Positions 58,065-64,000 of a stretch of 64,000 nt of DNA are shown piece by piece. The first letter of the stretch is position 1. Every line of letters begins with the position of its first letter. The notes below the pieces were generated by a model that saw only the letters and a program-made list of their open reading frames with translations, was not told the DNA's origin and made no database searches. The position numbers were made by a program, and so were the translations under genes. The stretch is taken from contig JABAKD010000002.1 in assembly GCA_012845835.1 (NCBI GenBank), forward strand, positions 21,480,274 to 21,544,273, in the 5' to 3' direction. This DNA comes from Undaria pinnatifida (Eukaryota > Sar > Phaeophyceae > Laminariales > Alariaceae).

Positions 58065-59273
58065 CGTGCCGTCGTTGTGGTTGTTGTGGTGATGGGGGTG
58101 GGGGTGGCCGTTGGCAAGTTGTCGTCTCAGGTATCTATCACGACGATGGTGACATCAATCATCGAGTTTTAGTTTTGCTGTTGTTGATGTTTGTCTTTTG
58201 TTGTGGTAGTGTTTTTTTCGTGCGTAGTCAGTAGTACGAAGTACCTGGTAGTAGAAGTTGTTGTGACCCATGATGTGATGCCGCTGTGGCCGTGACGCGG
58301 CCATGTGTGACATATATGACATTGAACAAGAAGTTCTCCGAGCTCGCGGTGCCAGGACTTGGAAGCGGCGAAAAGCCGATGTCTCAATAAAATCAAGTCA
58401 AACACAGAAATTAATTGCCGGTTGCGTTTAGAGTTTGGGATCAATCGTAGGTCGGCCCGTTCGTGTCGACGTCACACTCATCACCACATCATCAGCCATC
58501 AGCCGGTACCCACCGAAGAATTGAGGAAGATTAACATATATCGGTACCAAAAGCACGACCCCGCTGCTGCTGCTCCTACCTGCTGCTGCTGCTGCTACTA
58601 CCTGCCTGCGACCTGCTGCCTGCTGCTGTATCGGACAGCAGTGGAGACCAAACCGAGGGCTGCTGTTCTTTGTGGTTCCCAGCACGGTTCCCACGCCATT
58701 ATTCATTTTTTGGGTACAAACTCGTGATCAATTCATATCAACCAGTAACGTTGCTAATGATGTATGTGCAGCTGTGTATGTGATGTTACCAGACTACCTA
58801 ACATATGATACGATATAGGAGACGCAGCAGCAAGTACGTAGCTGTGGTCTGCGCAGTAGTGCTGGCCAGACAGACCACCATCTCCTCCCGGATGGTCTGC
58901 GGATGCTTCATGTCTAGTCCAGGCTATACGTTTGGCAACGATGACCGGTCGGACATACCACTCCATATTTAACATGTTTAACGCGCCTTCACGGCTGGCT
59001 TACTGCAGCAAGAGCTACCAGCGTGACACCAGTGCGTGTTGCATGCACAAGCATTGAGTACGCGTGACGAGCCAACATCATACTTAGCCTAAACTGGGAC
59101 TATCCACCAACAACTTTATTTGTAGGGCTTGTGACAGACGATGTCTCGGTGTCGAGGAAAGGTAGCATCAACAGGCGACGGTTTCGTCGGTTGTTCTGCC
59201 ATCAACCAATCACAGCAGAGGGCTCCGGGAAAAAAAAACTGACAGTCCCGAATAGCACCACCTATAGACACTT
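58065..59273. other. Gene-poor stretch with triplet repeats
   Basis: A second CTG/CCTGC cluster lies at about 58561-58626 and a TACCTGGTA motif at 58242. No protein domain was recognised. Confidence 0.45.
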
Positions 59274-59281
59274 GTGGACAC

Positions 59282-59475
59282 TTGGACACACCAGAGGGTA
59301 GACTCTCGCTTGTTCACTTCGTCGGAGCGGTCCTCTACTCTATCCGTCTCAATACCCACGGGCCAAGCGAACCAGAAGGTTTTGGGGACCGGATGCAGGA
59401 GCGAATACGAAGGGTGGATGCCGGTGCCGCGGAGTACTCGGAGTTCGCATACATCATGAAACAGAACCAGCCTGT
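59282..59475 (+). CDS. Possible host exon, unknown protein
   Basis: The plus frame reads MDTPEGRLSLVHFVGAVLY, then NTHGPSEPEGFGDRMQERI, RRVDAGAAEYSEFAYIMKQN. It looks like folded protein and ends at a strong 5' splice-like site, CCT|GTGAGTTTG near 59475, after which the frame becomes Leu/Phe-rich and CTG-repetitive. That change is what an exon-intron border would give. No family recognised. Confidence 0.3.
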
Positions 59476-59499
59476 GAGTTTGAGGTCTAAAAGTTGTGC

Positions 59500-60161
59500 A
59501 GGACTTGTGTTTTCCAGCCAGTTCCAGCCGGTGTTCTTGTGTTTCGAGTTCCTGCTCTTGTTGCTGCTGTAGGGGGTGCTGGTGCTGCTGGTGCTGCTGC
59601 TATCGCAGCTGCCGGGCAGCAGCTGCAGCAGTCTGATGTGTTCACAGCATGTTGTGTTCGACTGATTGCACGTGTGCAGTGTATCTACAAGCCTACAGCA
59701 GAGCTTATCAGGGCTATTAATACCAGGTGCCGTCGGTGTTATGCTACTGGAGTACAGATCATGCATACTTCTGCAAAGAAACAACAACAGCAGTCGAGTG
59801 CGAAATCTCAAGCGACTTGCCTTTACTGCCTGCTGCTGCAGATTCCTACTTCTCGCCCACCAAACTGCTGTTGTTGTGCGTGCTCTGTGGCTAGTAGTTT
59901 TAGGTATATTCCACCAGTGTTTTTGGCGTATGGTGAATATGTCAAGCCGCCCCCTCGTATACCCATTCGTATCATGAGCTGTAGAGCTGTAGTCTAAAGT
60001 CTAAAGTCTACGCAGACGAAAGTCTACTCGTCCTGCTGCTCCTGCTTCTGCTGTAGTCTAGAGCTATTCGTGTGATGCTCGAACCCTCGAATCCTCAGTC
60101 CTAGACCACCGAAAACGTGTACCAACTACCAAATTTTGCCTGAATTTACTACTAGTACCGC
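59500..60161. other. CTG-rich gene-poor stretch
   Basis: CTG/CAG clusters occur around 59560-59640 and 59790-59870, with duplicated TCTAAAG blocks near 59995. Open frames here follow the repeat composition. Confidence 0.5.
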
Positions 60162-60177
60162 TACCTGGTACCAGGTA
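60162..60177. repeat. 16-bp palindrome of the TACCAGGTA motif
   Basis: TACCTGGTACCAGGTA is a perfect palindrome made of two overlapping motif copies in opposite orientation. Confidence 0.7.
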
Positions 60178-63100
60178 CTGGAACGTGTTAAATGCCGATC
60201 ATGAGCTGTAGAATCCCAATCAAATCTACTCGTTCTATCGTATACGGATGCGTTTATGCTGCTGCTGTACTTGCTGCTGCTGTGTGCGTATGTAGACTAG
60301 AGCTATGATGCCCGTACCGTGTTCGTTCACCACTGACTGTATTGTGTCTAAATATCACAAATCTTACGATTGACCTCTCGTACTTTTGGGATACTAGTAA
60401 TGTGTAAAATACGTCGTACTGCCGTAGTAAGCAAAACAATGTGAGAAAACAACAGTAAGCAGCACCTTAGCCAATTTGCGCATTGACTCAAATCGCTCCG
60501 CAATTTTTCATGTTCGCGTCGATGGACGATTTGGGTCGATCCTTCGTGCACAGCGGATGGAACATGAGACGGAAACCGTCAAGAATGTTACCTGGCATTT
60601 TATAACACAATCCATGTATGCGTGCAACCAGTGCACGGACCAACCAATACTTACCAGGACACCAGGAGGAGCAGTGTAACGAGAGACAGAAAAAACTACG
60701 AAAAGGTAAAAAAAAAAAAAAAAAGGTACACCTACATAACGCAAGCCATTAATAGAAACCCTGTTACCGCTGAAACAACGGGGAAAAGGTCCTCCTGTCC
60801 GCTATCTGAATCGCCCACGCTCCGTCATATACATATGTATAGTTAGCTGAAGGGGTATTCTGCTGTAAGGCTATTAGTACATGCCCTTGTACACAGGGTC
60901 TCGATATACGGCGGCGGTGTATCAGACCTATATGCCGCCTATGGTGGACAACCGCCTGATATGTTATTCGGGCGGTTACCGCCTTATTAAGGTTGTGATG
61001 CACCCGCAGTAGAACAGCTTCTGCCCTATTAGTCTAAGGGAACACCAAGTCTTGGTATGCTGTGCAGTACAGCAAAATCTAACAGAGCGTTACACGATGG
61101 AGGAATGATGTGTGTGCGGGACTGCAAGAGACGGAAATGTGTTCCATCATGGGCAAGGAACGCGGGTGCGCGTGATTGAAAAAAAAATGGACAGCAAGTT
61201 ATCACACCGCAGCAGAGTAGTCAATAGACATGTGTCGACATTGCGTTGAAAACAATCGTCTATACTGACGTACTGAACGTACTCGTGGGACAGCGTATGT
61301 TCTGCTGGTCTAGCTGCACCAATCCAGAACGGTGCAGCGTCACTTACTGTAACGAACCCAGGCGCACGACGCCCGAGCGCTGCAGCACTACTCGCCTGCC
61401 CTCCCCTTCTCGCGTTTAGAAAAATCCCCTTGTGTCCTCCTGTCGAACAGGCTTAGGGGCATGCGCTTCAATGAACACGGCCCGGGCCTTCTGCAAGTGG
61501 GAGGAGGCGTTTCTGTTGCCACATTCCTTCGCTGCCATCTCCAGGAGGCCAAAGTTCCAAAGATGCTTCCCGTAGTGGCAGATACGAGTGGGGGGATTTA
61601 GCTTCGGGGAGAAATACTATAGACTATACGAGTACCAAGAATGCTGAACAATGTCGTTCACAGTTTTCAGCAGAAAACATTCACATACAGTATGCTCGCG
61701 GGAGTGAGAGTTAGAGTAAATTGCGTTCGGGGGCAAAGTATCTCATATCGCAGTTCTAAGCACTCTCGAGATTCCCATGCAGTATGCTGGGAGCTGGGAG
61801 CGTGTGTGCACAATTCGACGAAACTTCAGTGCAGGACGGTGGCGTAATGCCCCCCCGCACCCCGTGCTCTCATCATGCGGTGCTGTACGTTACATATATA
61901 AATATATTTTTTAATCATCGCTTTTACTCTCCAGCTCAACCCTTAAGATAAGTTTACCCTCAGCGACCTTCTGGGCAAACCGTTGTCACCGATGTCTTCC
62001 CTTCTTCCCCCCCCCGGTACATGCCTTCACCTTTATCGCGCATAGGGGTCAGCTTTCCCACCTTCATTTATTTTTTGGTCGTCGGTTTTGATCGATTTTT
62101 TTGCCAATGTTGATGCTCGAGCCGCCTTCAATAGGGTGGTAGACCAGGCTATTGGGGGATCAAACGTTCATAGGGCGGCCACCGCCTTATGGCGCGTTCC
62201 AGTTTCGCCGAGCGATTGTAAGCGTGCCATAAAGAGATTCCGCTATATAGTGTCTCTCTATAGAGAGAGCCTTTATATACTCGAGGTGGCTTATCACCTC
62301 CCTTTGTCTTTAAGAAGGGATGCTGTGCACCTGGTGTGCATACCTGGTGTTTGTACAGATTTGTCGGGGAAAGTGGCTGTCACCCGGGTACCCCGACTGA
62401 GTGTTGGTGTGGTTCTGTTTTCCTACGTACCTGTAGACTTCTTGTGCCTGTTGGTAACCATGGGCTAGGCAGGCCGTGGCGATGAGCAAAGGTGAGATCA
62501 TCAAAGAACAACAACAACGTATGGCATCGAGACAGCTTTACGAGCTGAGCCCTCAGTACCACGCGAGCCTATGTACCTCCGACGATTCCTTCCGCAAAAT
62601 GCTTCTGAGACGCTTCTTGCTGCAACCAACGCCGAACTGAACGGCAGGCATGGCAAAACCCACCGCATGGCAGAGTATATAGTCAGTGCACTTACATACG
62701 GCAGCAGTAGTGGTGACCAGGCAACCGGTCGGTCTTGAAGTTTTTGTTTTCGTCGTCCGATGCGAATTTTCGAGGACACATTTGTTGTACACCAGGTACT
62801 TGCGCGTAAAGCTGAAAGTACGTCGTACGAATTCCTTGTGGATGTACCAAGATATCGGGGTTACCAGGTATCAGGTATAACACCAGGAACCCCAGTATAT
62901 ATATATATATATTTTACGGGCAACTTGATGCAAATCCTGAGCCGAATGTGCAAAGCATGCATGCGAAAAGCGGATAGGATAAAGCGCGTAAAATCCTGTG
63001 TACATGGTACCAAGTAGTTTTCTCAGCCATTTTGGGAACACGTTAAAATTTCGACCGATGAACACGAGGCTGGACACGTTATCCACCCCGTCCAGAAAAA

Positions 63101-63864
63101 GCGTGCTGCAGTGTATACGAGCATCAGCGCATGCTGCGCCGCCTGTCGTATAGCTTCTGACGTTGCGCTTCGAGCACAGCCCCTACCCAGCAGCCCGGGC
63201 TACTTTGTGGGCCGATTCTTCTGTAGCTGTCGCTTTTTTTTCGACGATTTTCCCCGCTCCGCTGAATTCCAAAATGTTTGGTTTTTCGTTCACCCGATCG
63301 CGCTCAAATTCCGTGTGCAATTCCGCGACGGCAGGATTTTCTTTCGTTCATTCAGCAAGCCGTCGTTTTTTATTTTCGTTTTCGTCTGCTTTGTGATTCA
63401 TCAGGAGGTTGGGTAAACTACTCACGGCGAAATAAATTGCTGTGACACCACGAAACGCACCCACACGCCACAAAGGAAAAAGGAGGAACTCCAGCGTATT
63501 CTACACCGTTCCGGTTTGGACCAATTCTGGTTTTATAGAAAAACAATGCTGCCGACGAAAGTACACGCGGTGTCGATTTCGATTGACTACACCCACTTTC
63601 ACGAGCTTCCACGAGCTTAGATTCGAAAAGCGAGTGTTGGCATTGCTTTTGGGACTTTCGAATGTGCCTGGTATTTATATCTCAGACAGATCGCTCGTGG
63701 GACTACAGTAGTAGTATGCCTTTTTTTGTCGAACTCGCCGTGAAACGGTGTGTACCGGGTGTGTTGGGCGCCATTTTCCGGTACGGGGAAAATCTGTCGC
63801 AAGAAGCACACCCGCATGTAGGCAGCCCTTATTGGCCAAAGCACTCCTTTACCGGGACATGGTC
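60178..63864. other. Gene-poor stretch
   Basis: The plus frame at 62088-62468 (126 codons) is the most protein-like but has no domain. An 18-base A run lies near 60707-60724. A GGGCGG...CCGCCTTA block near 60973 is echoed near 62177. TACCAGGTA lies at 62862 with variants on both sides. Confidence 0.4.
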
Positions 63865-64000
63865 GAGTCATCCCACAGTAAGGTTGCACAGCATCAGAAA
63901 GTCCCTGAGCTCCTGACATGAGGAACTCAATATCTCCCCCGACAAATGACTTCGAAGGCGTTCGTTCGCACAACCCGACCAAACTTATATGACTTAGTCC
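63865..64000 (+). repeat. Dispersed repeat, copy B (runs off the window)
   Basis: Counterpart of 3256-3410 in the same orientation, with the same order of landmarks including the hairpin at 63907-63928. The right part lies beyond the window. Confidence 0.6.
63907..63928. repeat. 22-bp GAGCTC hairpin, instance 5
   Basis: GAGCTCCTG-ACAT-GAGGAACTC, inside dispersed repeat copy B, at the same place as instance 1 in copy A. Confidence 0.5.

Noticed and set aside
1-64000. CRISPR arrays, rRNA genes, bacterial operons
   Set aside because: No regular short-spaced direct repeats with unique spacers, no rRNA motif and no closely packed gene runs were seen. The tandem arrays have long or continuous units.

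Overview
This 64 kb window is eukaryotic nuclear DNA that is rich in repeats and poor in genes. It has no operons and no complete, confidently named host gene. It does have candidate splice sites, long CAG/CTG and CAA microsatellites, LTR retrotransposons, a LINE tail, a TA-flanked DNA-transposon MITE and a miniature LTR element. I read it as an alga or another protist. A stramenopile such as a brown alga, or a red alga, would fit the GC content near 50 %, the polyglutamine coding and the retroelement types, but nothing in the window settles the species.

Layout. 1-10.9 kb: unrecognised DNA with small dispersed repeats. 10.9-11.7 kb: the 3' end of a LINE. 12.0-14.4 kb: a GC-rich repeat block, then a roughly 490-bp tandem array with tRNA-like segments, framed by a direct repeat. 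14.6-34 kb: a nest of LTR elements. The largest is a 13.3-kb chromodomain-type Ty3/gypsy element (15920-29263) with both LTRs and a 4-bp target duplication. It carries gag, a zinc knuckle, a NADAR domain, an integrase and a chromodomain, but no recognisable reverse transcriptase. Downstream lie an inverted cluster of a miniature LTR element (TRIM, 30747-31866) and a Ty1/copia fossil (31.9-34 kb, minus strand). 36.2-36.6 kb: a whole solitary TRIM. 37.5 kb: a pogo/Tc1-type MITE. 38.9-40.9 kb: a short second copy of the chromovirus. 41-49.4 kb: low-copy paralogous fragments that look like a decayed gene family. 49.4-64 kb: mostly non-coding DNA with a Myb/SANT exon, a few possible host exons and large triplet repeats.

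How the parts relate. The TRIM and the chromovirus both start TGTT, both end in ACA, both make 4-bp target duplications, and both have TGG(C/T)GTCGTC two bases inside the 5' LTR. The TRIM may therefore use the chromovirus machinery in trans. The NADAR domain inside the chromovirus is the most unusual protein-level observation. A 9-bp motif, TACCAGGTA, occurs 15 times (about 0.5 expected) outside the large chromovirus copy and is unexplained. All calls were made by eye; no database search was run.
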